Of a stretch of DNA of 64,000 nucleotides, positions 22,881 to 34,410 are shown in pieces. Location: positions 239,501 to 303,500 of the forward strand of contig CAJNDS010001068.1 in the NCBI GenBank assembly GCA_905221605.1, given 5' to 3'. Under the pieces are notes generated by a model. It was given only the letters and a program-made list of their open reading frames with translations, was not told the origin of the DNA and ran no database searches. Within the stretch, counting starts at the first letter, position 1. Every line of letters begins with the position of its first letter. The translations under genes were made by a program, and so were the position numbers. The DNA is from Symbiodinium natans. Taxonomy: Eukaryota > Sar > Dinophyceae > Suessiales > Symbiodiniaceae.

Positions 22881-22989
22881 TGGGATGTTCCCCTTGCACT
22901 TTCCGTCCTTAATAGGGATCATATTAGGGGGACACTATCATCCGCCTGTTAGGGACTGTTACTTTCAGGAAGATTTGCTCAACATCCCC
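22881..22989 (+). repeat. Palindromic mini-element, family H1
   Basis: Begins TGGGATGTTCCCCTTGCACT and ends TTTGCTCAACATCCCC. Inner inverted blocks are TCCTTAATAGGGATCAT and its counterpart near CCGCCTGTTAGGGACTGTTA. It is the most diverged of four copies (others at 29,553, 50,649 and 51,503). Confidence 0.65.
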
Positions 22990-23441
22990 CAAGCCCTTCG
23001 GGCAGCCGACTCCTCGGGCGTGGCCGGCCCGGGCTCGGGCTCCTCTTGGCTAGGGGTTTTGGAGGCTTTTTTTTGGCGAGGGGGGGGGGGGGGTTGGGGG
23101 GTTTTTGGGCGGAAACCCTAAATACCCTAAACCTAAACCTAAACCCTAAACCATTGTTTACAGGGCATACGGTTTTATGCTGGTTCGTGAGCAGTTGAGG
23201 GCCTCAGGGCTTCAAGAGGCTCTGAGTCTCTACGAAGCGCAAGTCAGGGAAATCCCCACAGCACCTAGCAGGTGCAGATGCTGCTCCATGCCTCTCTTGT
23301 CATGAGTCATGAGTTCGAATAATATTGTTCATTGCTAACTTGTGGTCGAATCCAGCACCTAACCGAGTTCAGGCTTTACCAACGTGCAAGCAACCCACAT
23401 CGTGCAACCCACAGCCCTAAACCCGAAAACGTCCTCCTAAC

Positions 23442-23569
23442 GCAGCCCTGGAAGCGGACGCGTTCCCAAGAGACGGTCTCCTCCTCCGCCTCTTCCGCCA
23501 CCCGGTCCTCCACCACTTTGGCCATTTCTTCCGGTTCGTCCACGAGCGTGGGGCGCTGGCGGGAGCCTC
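23442..23569 (-). CDS. Putative exon, acidic protein
   Basis: On the minus strand the island reads RQRPTLVDEPEEMAKVVEDR then VAEEAEEETVSWERVRFQGC, with G/C-rich third positions, and ends at a possible donor, GGCTGC|GTTAGG. The acidic, helical composition does not identify a family. The upstream boundary is uncertain. Confidence 0.4.
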
Positions 23570-23789
23570 TTTGTGTACAGAGTCTGTGGCTGAGAGATCT
23601 TCAGAGACGTCTTGGGGTTTAGGGTTTAGGGTTTAGGGTTTAGGGTGGAGCAGCTCTTGTCGCTGACTTCAGGAGATCCTACTCTGGGGGCTTATCGGGC
23701 CCCCCCAAAAGACTGCCAGATCCTGAATGCCACATCTCTGTGCTGCAGAGTTGCGAAATCTCGGCATTGACTTCTCCACCTGGACCTTT

Positions 23790-23960
23790 TGGCAGTTGTA
23801 GTATCGACGTATACACATATATATGTATACTGTACATGCATCATACGTACGACGTGTAGTACATGTATCAAATACATACTTGGTGCATATACTATCATAT
23901 CATAAGAAATATAACACACTATGATACACTTAAAATAATGCTTTCTTCTACTATGCCATA
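23790..23960. other. TA-rich palindromic stretch
   Basis: A short A+T-rich segment with TATAC/GTATA words that nearly form hairpins (GTATACACATATATATGT at about 23,807) and several ACGTACG-like palindromes. No gene. Confidence 0.4.
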
Positions 23961-24846
23961 TATGCGTAAACTGGCAAGATGCGGACGGGCTTAGGATTGT
24001 AGGATTGGCTGTGAAGGCTTCGGACGCTGGCGGTTGGTGACCGCACTCCACGAAATCACATGCCTTCACACCAAGATTTTGCTGGGAACCGGCCAACAGG
24101 AAACGCCAGCGACCGTTACCCCCAAATCCGAGGGTTACTGGCAATTCTGAGGGAAGCTGTGTGTTGTTGTTACTACACGGGGCACTGAGTCACTCCGCAT
24201 CCCGATCGCAGCATCGTCCGAAGGAAGGCCTCCATAGGGACAACGGCGACAGATTGGCCAACTGCCGTCAAGTCGGCAGAGGCGGTGGCCGCTGGCACCT
24301 GTGTATAGGGTTGAGGATTTGAGGTTTTGGGTTTAGGGTTCAGGGCTTAGGGTAGGTTGGTTCCGAATGTGCTGCGCTTGATGAAGAAGGTGAGATGCTT
24401 GCATCACCAAACCGTATAGATGACAGAAAGGCCCTGGGTAGGATTGTGCACAGGCATCGAACTTTGTCACCTTGCCAAGCTGACAAAGCCACATGATCTG
24501 GCTCGTTACCCTAACTGCAGGTGTCTGTGTATACAGTGGGTGCAGGGTTAGGGATCTGGATCTGCGGATGTGGAGGATAAGGGATGTAGCGTTAAGGAGT
24601 ATGAGTATGGTAGGGCACCTTGAGATACGTGTCTGTCAAACCCGAACCATCGCAAAGCCCAAGTCTTTGTAGCCATGACTACTATTTGCATAAGAACCTC
24701 CAAAAAATGAAGAACAGTAAGCCCTAAATCGCCCAAATAAGGAAGAACAATTTTTGGGGTGGTTCTGACTAAGCAAATAAACCCTAAACCCTAAACCCTA
24801 AACCCCAAACCCTAAACCCTAAACCCTAAACCCTAAACCCTAACAG

Positions 24847-24951
24847 ATTGTGGAAGGCACCAAACCTCAACCTGAGAAGGCCTCCGCGCAGCTCACGTCC
24901 ACGGGAAAGCCCGGCAAAGGCGGTGGACGCCTGTCACGTATCACCTGGCAG
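24847..24951 (+). CDS. Putative exon, unknown protein
   Basis: A CCCTAAA array ends in CCCTAACAG, which acts as a plausible acceptor. The island then reads IVEGTKPQPEKASAQLTSTG and KPGKGGGRLSRITWQ. The composition is protein-like, but no family was recognised and the 3' boundary is uncertain. Confidence 0.45.
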
Positions 24952-24997
24952 CTTAGGTTTAGAGTTTTTAAGGTTTAGGGTTTAGGATCTGGGGTTT

Positions 24998-25099
24998 AAG
25001 CTTCCAAAGTCAGTAGCCCTAAACCCTAAAGCCTACAGTTTAGGGTTTAGGGTTTAGGGTTTAGGGTTTAGGGTTTAGGGCTACTGACTTTGGAAGCTT
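24998..25099. repeat. Perfect 33-bp inverted repeat around a TTTAGGG array
   Basis: The arms 24,998-25,030 and 25,067-25,099 are exact reverse complements. Each holds AAGCTTCCAAAGTCAGTAGC plus two telomere-like units. The 36-nt loop is made mostly of TTTAGGG units. The structure would form a strong hairpin. Confidence 0.9.
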
Positions 25100-25146
25100 T
25101 GTTGGTTTCGGGTGCCACTTCGGCACTTCGAATGGTCAGAGTCAGG

Positions 25147-25325
25147 TCACAAACATCACGTCATGTTCAGCTCACTCAAGCGCTTTGGCGACGTAAGAAA
25201 AAAGGCAGCTGAAGCAAATGGCAAATACCAGTACGGCGAAAGCATAGAATTAGAGCTCCTTCGCAACAAGAAATTCGACCTGGCCAAGCATACGGCAGAT
25301 GTCTTCCAGAGCCCATCACCCAGCC
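25147..25325 (+). CDS. Putative exon, unknown protein
   Basis: After GTCAGAGTCAG (possible acceptor at about 25,141) a frame reads FSSLKRFGDVRKKAAEANGK, YQYGESIELELLRNKKFDLA, then KHTADVFQS. It passes into a Pro/Ser-rich segment at about 25,315-25,365, where coding becomes doubtful. No family recognised. The 33-bp hairpin lies just upstream. Confidence 0.4.
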
Positions 25326-25793
25326 CTCCCTCCAGCCAGCCCCCCCAGCCCTCCAGCCCTCCTCATACTTGTAATGACCGAGATGCCCAACAAGAAATGT
25401 CCAGAAACGACTGCAACGGACGGCGGTTTTTTGCTGAATGTATTGACTGTGGCTGTCCTTTGCTCAAGGGACCCCGGGGTTCTGCATGATGCAGCTCTCA
25501 GAGCGGTCTCTGGAATGGGTATTTCCCAACTAGGGGGGTGGTCCCCTGAATGGGAATGCACCTCCAAGAAGATCACCACCCTCACTATGGGACCCCCCCC
25601 CCAAGCCCCAACAACAAAACAACGAAGGGGACTCCCATTTTGGGGAAGGCCTGAAGATCCCCCCGGCCCACGCTACCCACGCCTGGATGGGTGGCGCTTC
25701 TGGCGCCACCACCTCCTCAGATGGCGCATCTTCAAGATGTAGCTCCTGACAGACACGCACGAGCGCTGCGTGAGGAGGGGCCTTCAGGGATTT

Positions 25794-25902
25794 CTTGGAG
25801 GTTCATAGGGATTTATACCGAGGGTTATAAGTACCCTAAAAAAGGGCCATAAGCATGTATGCTTATGAACCCTGCTTATAACTACCCATGAACCACCAAG
25901 TA
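25794..25902 (+). repeat. Palindromic mini-element, family H3
   Basis: The left arm CTTGGAGGTTCATAGGGATT and the right arm AACTACCCATGAACCACCAAG are inverted. The centre contains ATAAGCATGTATGCTTAT, itself a near-perfect palindrome. Confidence 0.75.
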
Positions 25903-26241
25903 GGAAGGGGACCGTCTTGGAAGACCAGAAGGCCCGTGGCTTGAGGGGACCTGGGCAACTAGGGCCCAGCCTGTAGCCTGCTGGAGAGGGCTTCTGACAT
26001 GACAAGTGAGTGTGTAAACCCCTAAACCCTAAACCCTCAACCCTCAACCCTAAACCCTAGGCTTTCGAGGGGGTTTTGGGGTGTTTTCGCGGGTTGGAGC
26101 AGGGCGGGGGGGGGGGGGGGGGGAGGGCGTGGGGCGAAATCGAGGTCCGCGAAGACACAGTGTTCCTCCGGCTTCGGGGACTCTTCAACCCCCAAACCTC
26201 AAACCCTAAACCCTATTCGAGTCACCCCCCCCCCGAGGAAG

Positions 26242-26354
26242 CCCCTTGGAAGCCTCTTCATCGCCCTCGGCTCGCGCGCGCAGCGCCGCGCGCAGCGCCG
26301 CGCTGCGCGGCTCGGAGTGGAGGCGGCCGAGCTCCAGGCCGCCACCTGCTTCAG
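26242..26354 (+). CDS. Putative exon, Ala/Arg-rich helical protein
   Basis: Reads PLGSLFIALGSRAQRRAQRR then AARLGVEAAELQAATCF with strong third-position G/C bias. The exon ends CTTCAG|GTTTAG, so the GT donor is formed by the first bases of the following long TTTAGGG array. No family recognised. Confidence 0.45.
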
Positions 26355-26545
26355 GTTTAGGGTTTAGGGTTTAGGGTTTAGGGTTTAGGGTTTAGGGTTT
26401 AGGGTTTAGGGTTTAGGGTTTAGGGGTAGGGGTGCACGGGTTTAGGAGTGTAGGGTTTAGGGGTGTAGGGTTTCGGGGTCTTAAGGGTGTAGGACTTAGG
26501 GGTCTAGGGGGGTAGGGTGTAGGGGTTTAGGGTTTTAGGATTCAG
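26352..26545. repeat. TTTAGGG array passing into GGGGTGTAG variants
   Basis: About ten perfect TTTAGGG units directly after a putative exon, then a longer field of GGGTGTAGG, GGGTCTAGG and similar units. Confidence 0.9.
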
Positions 26546-27240
26546 GGGGCAATTTCTTCGTGCTTTTGGTTATCCTATACTGCCCAGAAAGGGGTAAGGT
26601 CCAGGGCTCAAACTTCTTCTTTCAATCTCACGCCAATGTGTGTGCTTGCAAAGCCCAGGTCTTTTGAACAAAGGCATGGCGAGAACGTCCACGAGATCAT
26701 TACAGGAGTCTCGGTGGAGAATTTATGCGGAGATTTCGTCTTGGGTTCCCGTGAGGTCGGCGCATGAACCTAGACTGCGCGCCATGGTTTCGATGACAGC
26801 TACACCCATGTAGGCGGAAGCTATGCAAGAAGTAGCTGCTTCTTCTGCACGCACCAGAGAAAGGAATTCTGACAGCACCCAGTCCATCGCACTTCAATCT
26901 CGGGCTGGGATCAAGGTGGCACAAAGAGGTAACCCTAAACCCTAAAACCCTAAAACCCTAAAAAGATGGACGGGGTCATCCCTCCGTAATGCAGGAAGCT
27001 CCCCAAGCCCTGAGGTCTAGCGCACATTCAAGAAGCCGACGGCCTATGCGCGACCATGCAGAAGGAGAGATGGAGGGCCAGTCGACTCCTGAACAGGAGT
27101 CGGCTCCCGAAACTACCGGAAAAAATCTAAGGGCTGTGAGGGTTTCAAGGCCGGGTCACCTGTACTCTCCTTAGAACCGTGAGGAAAGACGGATTGAGAC
27201 ATTCACTTGACGCCAAATCCTAGATGTGAACCCAACACCT
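26546..27240. other. Unique sequence, no gene recognised
   Basis: Short open frames exist on both strands (for example 26,700-26,924 minus and 26,989-27,174 plus) but none shows a motif, and the strand of any coding is unclear. A short CCCTAAAA-type array lies at about 26,931-26,965. Confidence 0.3.
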
Positions 27241-27671
27241 AAAACCCAAATCCTAAACCCTAAACCCTGAACCCTGGACCCTGCATCCTGCACCCTAAAC
27301 CCTAAACCCTAGACCTAAACTAAGCCCTAGATAGCCGAAAGGGACGGGCAGCTTTTGGCAAACTGGTGACCTGTCGTAAAACCAAATAGTAACCCCCCCC
27401 CATTAGCTCCCATTCCAGCATATATTTCGCGCTGCTTGTCATCACGGAATCGCGAAGATCTGCTGAGAAAGGTGCAAGCGTCTCGGTCATGCAGGGTGAA
27501 GCCCTCGATATTACATGACTCCCCACACAATCTTCTTCCTGGGCTGGTTGGACGGCTCGGCTGGGCTCCGCATATGGTCAGTTCAAGTCATCTCAAAAGT
27601 AGGGGAACATGAAGCCCAACCCCCCGAGCAAGGGTGGTGGCCTGGTGCCATGCCAGCCAGGACCTGCTCAG

Positions 27672-27790
27672 TTAGGGTTTAGGGTTTAGGGTTTAGGGTT
27701 TAGGGTTTAGGGTTTAGGGTTTAGGGTTTAGGGTTTAGGGGTTAGGGGTTAGGGTTTAGGGGTTAGGGGTTAGGGGTTTAGGGTTTTATT
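27672..27790. repeat. TTTAGGG array with GGGGTTAG variants
   Basis: About ten perfect TTTAGGG units, then GGGGTTA and GGGTTTAGGGG variants. Confidence 0.95.
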
Positions 27791-27840
27791 TGATCATGCT
27801 GGTTCATGTTCGTGCCCACACCGAGCCCCTTCCCCCCCCA

Positions 27841-27956
27841 CTCTCAAAGAGGTCGTTGCTCAAGTGGCGCCTGGGGGGGCAGGCTGCGCCCTCGCTGCCT
27901 CGCGGTGGGCTCCTTGGGATGTCTTGCTCACCCCTCTATGGCCTGGAGGCCCTGGT
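27841..27956 (+). CDS. Putative exon, unknown protein
   Basis: Reads LKEVVAQVAPGGAGCALAAS then RWAPWDVLLTPLWPGGP, ending at a possible donor, CCCTG|GTAAAC. Protein-like, but family unknown; only one exon is visible. Confidence 0.35.
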
Positions 27957-28744
27957 AAACCTGTCGCGGAATCGTATATGGAGTTTTTTTACATCAACCA
28001 CTTGACTTGATTTCCGTTAAGTTTGCGAGTCGTGACGTGAAGCTTCTGCTGGCCCTCAACCGTAACGCGTCACATTCCCTGGCCCGGGAGCCAGGGCAGA
28101 GCCCTTATGCAACCGCAAGCGCACCAGGCGTGGGGATAGGTTTTGCTAGGATCACGTGGGTGGGGTGAGGGCAACGCCAGGTTCAGGCTGGGCAATGATC
28201 TGGCCACTTCTCTAACGTATGGTCCCCTTGAGAGAGCCTTCTGGGCGCACAAAGTTTTTTGTCTAAACGAGCTGGTGCCACACAAAGCCCGGTCCACAAA
28301 CACAATTCCAAGAAAGACTAAGTACGTCGATCCAAAACATCCCCGGAGTCCAAATGTTCCCTTTGCTTAAACGAGGCAGCTAAGGCCTTCAGAGTCCCCC
28401 AAAATTTCAACTTAAGCACCTAAATCGAAAACCCGTGCTCGGGGGTCCTTGTCCTCGTGTTTTCCCAACAGCCCCAGGAGAATCTTGTCTCTGGGTCGGG
28501 GGTCAAGGCTCCCAAGGCCCCAAGGGGCCCCACAACTTCAACTTCATCAAGGCTTCGAAAGCCTGAAGGGGGTCCAACTTTCGTTCGACACTTCCAAGAC
28601 ATATGTTCGCCGGCTTTCCTTTTTCATCAGCTGTAACCTCTTGTAAGAAGGCCGGTGGGTACCAATCCCCAAGCCCGAACCCAAAAAAAGTTCTAGAGAC
28701 CCTAAACCCTAAACCCTAGACCCTAGACCCTAAACCCTAAACCG

Positions 28745-28858
28745 AAAACCCAAGCTTCAACTTCAAGCTCCTGCCAAGTCTCTGCTCGTTCCAGGATCTC
28801 CTGCATGCGGTCGAAGCCCTCGCGAATCCGATGCCTTTCCTGTGCCTGACCGCGGCTT
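28745..28858 (-). CDS. Putative exon, helical charged protein
   Basis: On the minus strand the island reads RGQAQERHRIREGFDRMQEI then LERAETWQELEVEAW, a continuous amphipathic helix with G/C-rich third positions. It is flanked by telomere-like arrays on both sides. No family recognised. Confidence 0.45.
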
Positions 28859-29280
28859 CTTTAGGTTTTAGGGTTTAGGGTTTAGGGCCCCCTTCTTGTA
28901 GTTGCTTTGTTGGTCATTTGCGGGTTTACCCCTAAAACAGACCCCCAAAGGGTAGGATCCCCTTGGTGCCCCAAATGTCGCAAACCCTCACATATAGGGT
29001 TTTGGGCTTGAAATGTCCCAGCATGTTCGAGAAAAATCTAGCACCCTCCCCAACCCTCACTTTAGGGGCACCCTCTCCCAAAGCCAACAATGCCACAAGA
29101 GCCGTCAGGTATGGTGGTATAGCTATAGCTGGTTTAGAGAAATTCCATCCCTACTTGTGTACCCACGAACCTCCGAGTTAACCTTGAGCCCCAAAGCCCA
29201 AGCCCCTAATCCCTAAACCCTGAACCGTGAACCCTGAACCCTAAACCCTAAACCCTAAACCCTAAACCCTAAAACCCAAC

Positions 29281-29384
29281 CACAGTCGAAACGAACTCTC
29301 CGCCTGGCATTCGCTGTCGCTCGAAGGCAGGCATGGCATCTTGGTAGACTCTCATTGGATCATTGAGCTCATGTGGAGGATGTT
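29281..29384 (-). CDS. Putative exon, unknown protein
   Basis: The acceptor CATGTAG is followed by a frame reading VEHPPHELNDPMRVYQDAMP then AFERQRMPGGEFVSTV. The exon ends ACTGTG|GTTGGG, a GT donor at the start of a telomere-like array. Both splice sites, codon bias and array borders agree. Confidence 0.5.
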
Positions 29385-29552
29385 CTACATGGGGTGTTTA
29401 GGGTTTAGGGTTTAGGGTTTAGGGTTTAGGGTTTAGGGTTTAGGGGTGTCCGACAGTAGGGTACCTTGTTGGGGTCCTCGTTATAAAGGAATCCTGCTAT
29501 TTGGGGGGTCTCTATTGAGGGTCCCTTTTTATGATTTTCTACTTCATGGCTT

Positions 29553-29649
29553 TGGGTGTTCCCCCTTATACTCACAGTCCTTAATAGGGATTCAACAGGA
29601 GGTACGATAATCCCTATTCAGGAATCTTAGCATAAGGGGGGGCATCCCA
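29553..29649 (+). repeat. Palindromic mini-element, family H1
   Basis: Starts TGGGTGTTCCCCCTTATACT and ends AGCATAAGGGGGGGCATCCCA. The inner inverted blocks are CAGTCCTTAATAGGGATTC and AATCCCTATTCAGGAATCTTA. Confidence 0.8.
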
Positions 29650-30789
29650 ACTTGTGGCCCTTTGAGGGTTGCCATTATCCGCCAATATCTAGGGCACCAA
29701 AAAGGGATCATGTGAGAAACGAACGGTCGGGTTTAAGTTCCTTCTTCGGCGGGAAGATGGTGCAACCTACAGGACTTGAAGCTGCTAAAGGCAGAATGAA
29801 AGAGGCGAGAGGGAGCGAGAAAGAGATTCGGGCCCTTGTGGTGGTGCAACCCCCAACTGCCCCCCAAGGACACCCTGGAACCTTGACTCGTGACGCCAAC
29901 GCCCTAAGCCTCAGGTCCCGGGAAGCTGGGAGCGTGGCAAGACTCCAATGAAAGTCTTTGGCCTGCGGTTGAGCGACCAGGTTAACAGGTTTAGGGTTTA
30001 GGGTTTAAGGTTTAGGGTTTAGGGACAAAATCGAGACAGGCTCCCCCGGAAGACAGAACCGGGCTTGGGCACCAGGCTGGCCCTTAAACCTCTTGAACAC
30101 ATGTTCTGAGAAAGGATCTCGAATTCAAGAAAAAGGATAATGTAAAATGTCCAACGGGCCTACCTAGAGTATCATAAGCCCTAAACCCTAAACCCTAAAC
30201 CCTAAACCCTACACCCAAAACCCTAAACCCAAAACCCTAAACTAAACCCGAAACCCTAAGCCCTAAACCCTAAGCCGTGGTTGCACATACGGCTGGTTCG
30301 GGAGTGGTGGGTTTCCACTGAGAAACTGCGCCTTGCCCAGAGGCACGGAAGTCCAGGCCACATCCTGCAACTTTGGCTTGAGGGTTTAGGGGGTTCAGGG
30401 GTTTAAGGTTTAGTTGGGTTTAAGGTTTGGGGTTTAGGGTTTAGGGCTTAGGGATTCTATTCTTTGGGGTATAAACAAAAGTGTGTATCCCTATTTTGGA
30501 AAATGCCCAACTATCCTAAGGGCCTACCAAGTGTAGGCTCCTGTCAGGAAGGATCGCAGTGAAGCTCCCAGTGTGTCGACACGAGGTTGCCACTTGGAGG
30601 TTCAGGCTACTTCGTAACCCAACTATGACTGTACTGATTACCCAATTTATAACTCTGATAGGGTGCTTAAGGGGCTTATAAGTGGGTTATAACTAACTCC
30701 CCTAAACCCTAAACCCGCAACCCAAAACCCTAAACTTTAAACCCTAAACCCTAAACCCTAAACCCTAAACCCTAAACCCTAAACCCTAA

Positions 30790-32240
30790 CTACATTTACT
30801 TTTGGGTTTGCAAGTGTGGATTACCAAGTTTAAGAAGACATGAATTATGTGAGAGAGAAAAATGCCAACAAGAAATTAACTTGGGATTCACTCACTTGTC
30901 CACAGTTTATAATCTTGGAACTAGAAGAGAATAATAATAGTTGGTACAGGGCGTAAAGACCCTATAAAAACCCCGGTTTACCGTTCCTTGAGACCCCACT
31001 TCGTTCATGCATTCACGCACTAATAGTAAAATCACGCGCTTACTTCGTGCACTTGTATCATTACTATTAATGCGTTCATTGCATGCTCTTCGTAATCCTA
31101 ATGAATGAGGGCGTCCATTAAATCTACTGTACTATTATAATAAAACGGGCGTGCTCACTAAATTAATTCACGCACGCCATGTAAATTATAAATATCCTTT
31201 CTCCTTTTTCTTCGTTCGTTCACTAGACTGCGTGCTTCACTCCCTTCTTTCGTTCATTACCAGTCTAGTTTCTTGATGCACTAATTTAACGAAGGAATAG
31301 CATGAATCTTGTGGGGGCTTTTGAAAACCTTAAAGTCGTTCCCTGTTCACCTTTGCCTCGCGGGACAGTAATTCCCCTAACAAAACCCCTCTATTAATAT
31401 ATCCCGGGCGTTCACTTAATATATTCGCCCGGACACAATATTATTACTGTGAAGAGAATATGTGAATTAGTGAATGAACGAACGTAATGAAAGCACGGTT
31501 CGTGAATGAGCGAAATGAACATATGAACGAAACAAATGCACGCACGAAACTCGCGAACAATATGAGAATTCCTTGTGCGTTCGCGTAATAATATAATGTG
31601 TGCGTGCGCTTACTAAAAGACCATTCAATTTCTAATATAAACTGACAAGGAATTTATGACGCGTGCATTTGTATTAGAAATTTGGGCTTTTACGTGGGCG
31701 AATTATACCAAAGGCCCGTCATAATAAACTATGGTTTTTATACGGGCTTTTAGTATATTATATTCGCCCATACGTTCACACCCTTGGAATCGCATGCCAG
31801 GTTAACCGTGTAACAGCCCTATTAATATAATACTAAAGGCGTGAACAAAGGCAAGTTTACGCGCGCTTTGCTCACGAATTTACTATTATATTGGGCTTTT
31901 ATTGGGGCAGTCTCAATGAGTGGTGTGTCCGTCCGCATGAAACGCAACCATTAATAATATTAGAGCGTGCGTCCCTTACCTATAATATTATAACGGGTGC
32001 TCTTCATGGACGGACTCTTCACTTCGCTCTCTCATTCATTGCGTTCGCTTGTTCATGAATTCACTTCGCTCTCTTATTCATTCACTCTCTTCGTAGTACT
32101 AATACCGCGGGCCCTTGTTCGTACACTCACTTCGTACGTTATTATGCCCGCGAGTGAATTATAATGGTGAAGAGAACTCAATTTAATAATAATTGCAAAG
32201 GAACGCAGTGTATGCGCGAATTATTGTACCCTAGACCTCC
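30790..32240. other. 1.4-kb array-free segment built of short inverted repeats
   Basis: No telomere-like unit occurs here. The sequence mixes TAATATTA-type A+T-rich words with CGTTC/GAACG words in both orientations. Paired inverted blocks are visible: CGGGCG..CGCCCG around 31,403-31,431; CGTGGGCGAATTATA near 31,694 with TTATATTCGCCCATACG near 31,758; CGTTCATT words near 31,010-31,090 and 31,200-31,260 against AATGAACGAACG near 31,470. No coding frame is convincing. Confidence 0.6.
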
Positions 32241-32246
32241 AAGTAC

Positions 32247-32306
32247 CGGTCGATCCTCCGAGGCCAGAAGCGCTTGCACAGCAAAGTGGGCAGGCGTCAT
32301 GGTCTC
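32247..32306 (-). CDS. Putative exon, possibly ankyrin-like
   Basis: Exactly 20 codons lie between the acceptor CTGAG|GAG and the donor CGACCG|GTACTT. They read ETMTPAHFAVQALLASEDRP. The TPAHFAVQALLA segment resembles the TPLHxAxxxG helix of an ankyrin repeat, but one short exon does not prove this. The intron that follows begins GTACTTGGAGGT, the same bases that open family H3 mini-elements. Confidence 0.4.
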
Positions 32307-33232
32307 CTCAGGGTTGAGGGTTTGGGGTTTAGGGTTTAGGGTTTAGGGTTTGGGGTTTGGGGTTTGGGGTTTAGGGTTCCTAGGTTGGCCCCCTTGGAAG
32401 CCTCTGAAAACATATTCGTCACTAGGATCCGCTTAAACCCAGTAAGGGAAACCAAACAATTTCCTGAGGGGGGTTTAGGGTTTAGGGTTTAGGGTTTAGG
32501 CCTACCTGTAGGTTCTTTGGGGTTTCGATCAGCATGCACATCTGAGGCTTCGGGCCTGTGACTCTCTTGGCTTCTCCCAGACACACCCGCCCGCATGTGG
32601 TAACTTGCCTGACCATGATGGCTACTGGGTGCAGGGTTCAACCCCTAAACCCTAAAACCTAAACCTTAAACCCTAAACCCCAAGCCCTAAGCCCTAAGCC
32701 CTAAACCCTAAAACCCAAACCTTAAACCCTGAACCTTAAACCCGAAGCCCTCAACCCGAATCCCACAGCTGGCAACCTAGGAGCCGCGTTGCATTGGGTC
32801 AGGTTGGCGGCTGGTTGGTCCGGTTCCTGGGCTCACAGGGTTTAGGGCTTAGGGCTTAGGGTTTAGGGTTTAGGGCTTAAAGGTTAGGTTTAGGGTTTCG
32901 GGTTTTAGGGTTTAAGGTTTAGGGTTTAGGGTTTTAGGCATGCGAGAGCTGTTATGCTCGAACTCCCAAAGCTCCCGAAGCGATGATGGGTTTGGGGTTT
33001 AGGTTTTTTGTGCTTAAGGAACTCAGTGGGTTTAGGGTTTAGGGCTTAGGGCTCAGGGCCCCCCTTTTGACTTTTTTGCCTCCTTTTTGCCTCCACAGGC
33101 CATGAGACGCTAGGGTCTACTATGACTTTACAGCCATCCACTTTGTGGTCGGGTTCACCATGGAGGACTATCAGATACGACACGGCGAGTATTCTATACT
33201 GGAGGGTTGGGCCAGGGGGGGGTGAGAAATAT

Positions 33233-33325
33233 GGGGGCCTTAATAATTAGAACATGCTTTTGGGTATTATAGTATACTTATAAAGGGACCCTAGGGGAAG
33301 ACTAATAGCAATTATTCCGACCCCT
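33233..33325 (+). repeat. Dispersed mini-element, family H4
   Basis: Starts GGGGGCCTTAATAATTAGAA and ends AATTATTCCGACCCC, with ATTATAGTATA and AAGGGACCCTAGGGGAAGA inside, the same order as 19,540-19,634. Confidence 0.8.
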
Positions 33326-33386
33326 AACCCTAAACCCTAGACCCTAAACCCTAATTATTCGAACCCTTACAGTATTGGGGTTCCAA

Positions 33387-33470
33387 ATTTCGCCACATGG
33401 TCCCGCGCAACCTTGAGCCCGGCGTCACTCGTTGCAAGAGTCACGTCTGATGTTGCGGATGCCTCAGCTT
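33387..33470 (-). CDS. Putative exon, unknown protein
   Basis: The coding strand leaves a CCCTAAA array at CTAAG and reads EASATSDVTLATSDAGLKVA then RDHVAKFG. Protein-like composition and array border support an exon; the family is unknown and the 3' end uncertain. Confidence 0.35.
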
Positions 33471-33574
33471 AGGGTTTAGGGTTTAGGGTTTAGGGTTTAG
33501 GGTTTAGGGTTTAGGGTTTAGGGTTTAGGGTTTAGGGTTTAGGGTTTAGGGTTTAGGGTTTAGGGTTTAGGGCT
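33471..33574. repeat. TTTAGGG array, 15 units
   Basis: Fifteen essentially perfect TTTAGGG units, among the cleanest arrays in the window. Confidence 0.95.
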
Positions 33575-34117
33575 GCTACGTGCGAAGAGCAGAGTTCAGG
33601 CTCTGTCTTGGGCATACGACTACAAATCTCGGGGAAGAACTTGAAGTACATTTCTTAAATGGCCCTCAGCTACAGCTGAAACCCTAAACCCTAAACCCCA
33701 AAGTTTGGGGGCTAAACCGTAAACCCTCAACCCTCAACCCTCAACCCTAAACCCTACACCCGAAACTCTCAAGATGAGAGTAACCAGAAATTGGATGTAG
33801 TTCACTTCGAACCTGCAGCCGCAACATTCTGCCCACACACAAACAGTTTTTGATGGTTTAGGGCTTCGGGTTGAGACGTTTTTGGACGCCTTGGAGGTTT
33901 TTAAGCAAGCTGACCCTAAACCCTAAACCCTAAACCCTAAACCCTAAACCTTAAACCCTAAACCCTAAACCCTAAACCTGAACATTTTTGTCAGCCTTCT
34001 GATGGCTTGACCCCCAGTCTGTCTGATTGTTTCAAGCCCCTAAGTGCGAAGCTCATCCCGGAGTTTTTTTTAAACGAGCCAAAGCCCCAAAAACCCGCAG
34101 CCCCTAAACCCTGAACC

Positions 34118-34225
34118 CTAAACCCCCCCCCCCCCCCATGTTCCTTAAGTAAAACCCTAAACCCTAAACCCTAAACCCTAAACCCTAAACCCTAAACCCT
34201 AAACCCCCTACCCCCTAAACCCCCC
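34118..34225. repeat. CCCTAAA arrays around a long poly-C run
   Basis: A short array ends in about 15 C residues at 34,123-34,137, and a second array of seven CCCTAAA units begins at 34,154. Confidence 0.9.
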
Positions 34226-34410
34226 AGGGCTGTTGGGGCTCTTTGCTTGTGAGCCGAAGCGCCGGTCGGGATCGAGCCGGCGGAGGTTTGGAGCTGCCGG
34301 CCTTCATGATGAAGCGGATGGGGACAACCCTAAGCCCTAAACCCTCTCTACCATATTAAAAACATATGTATATATATATATATATTTATGTATTTAAACC
34401 TTATTTGAAT

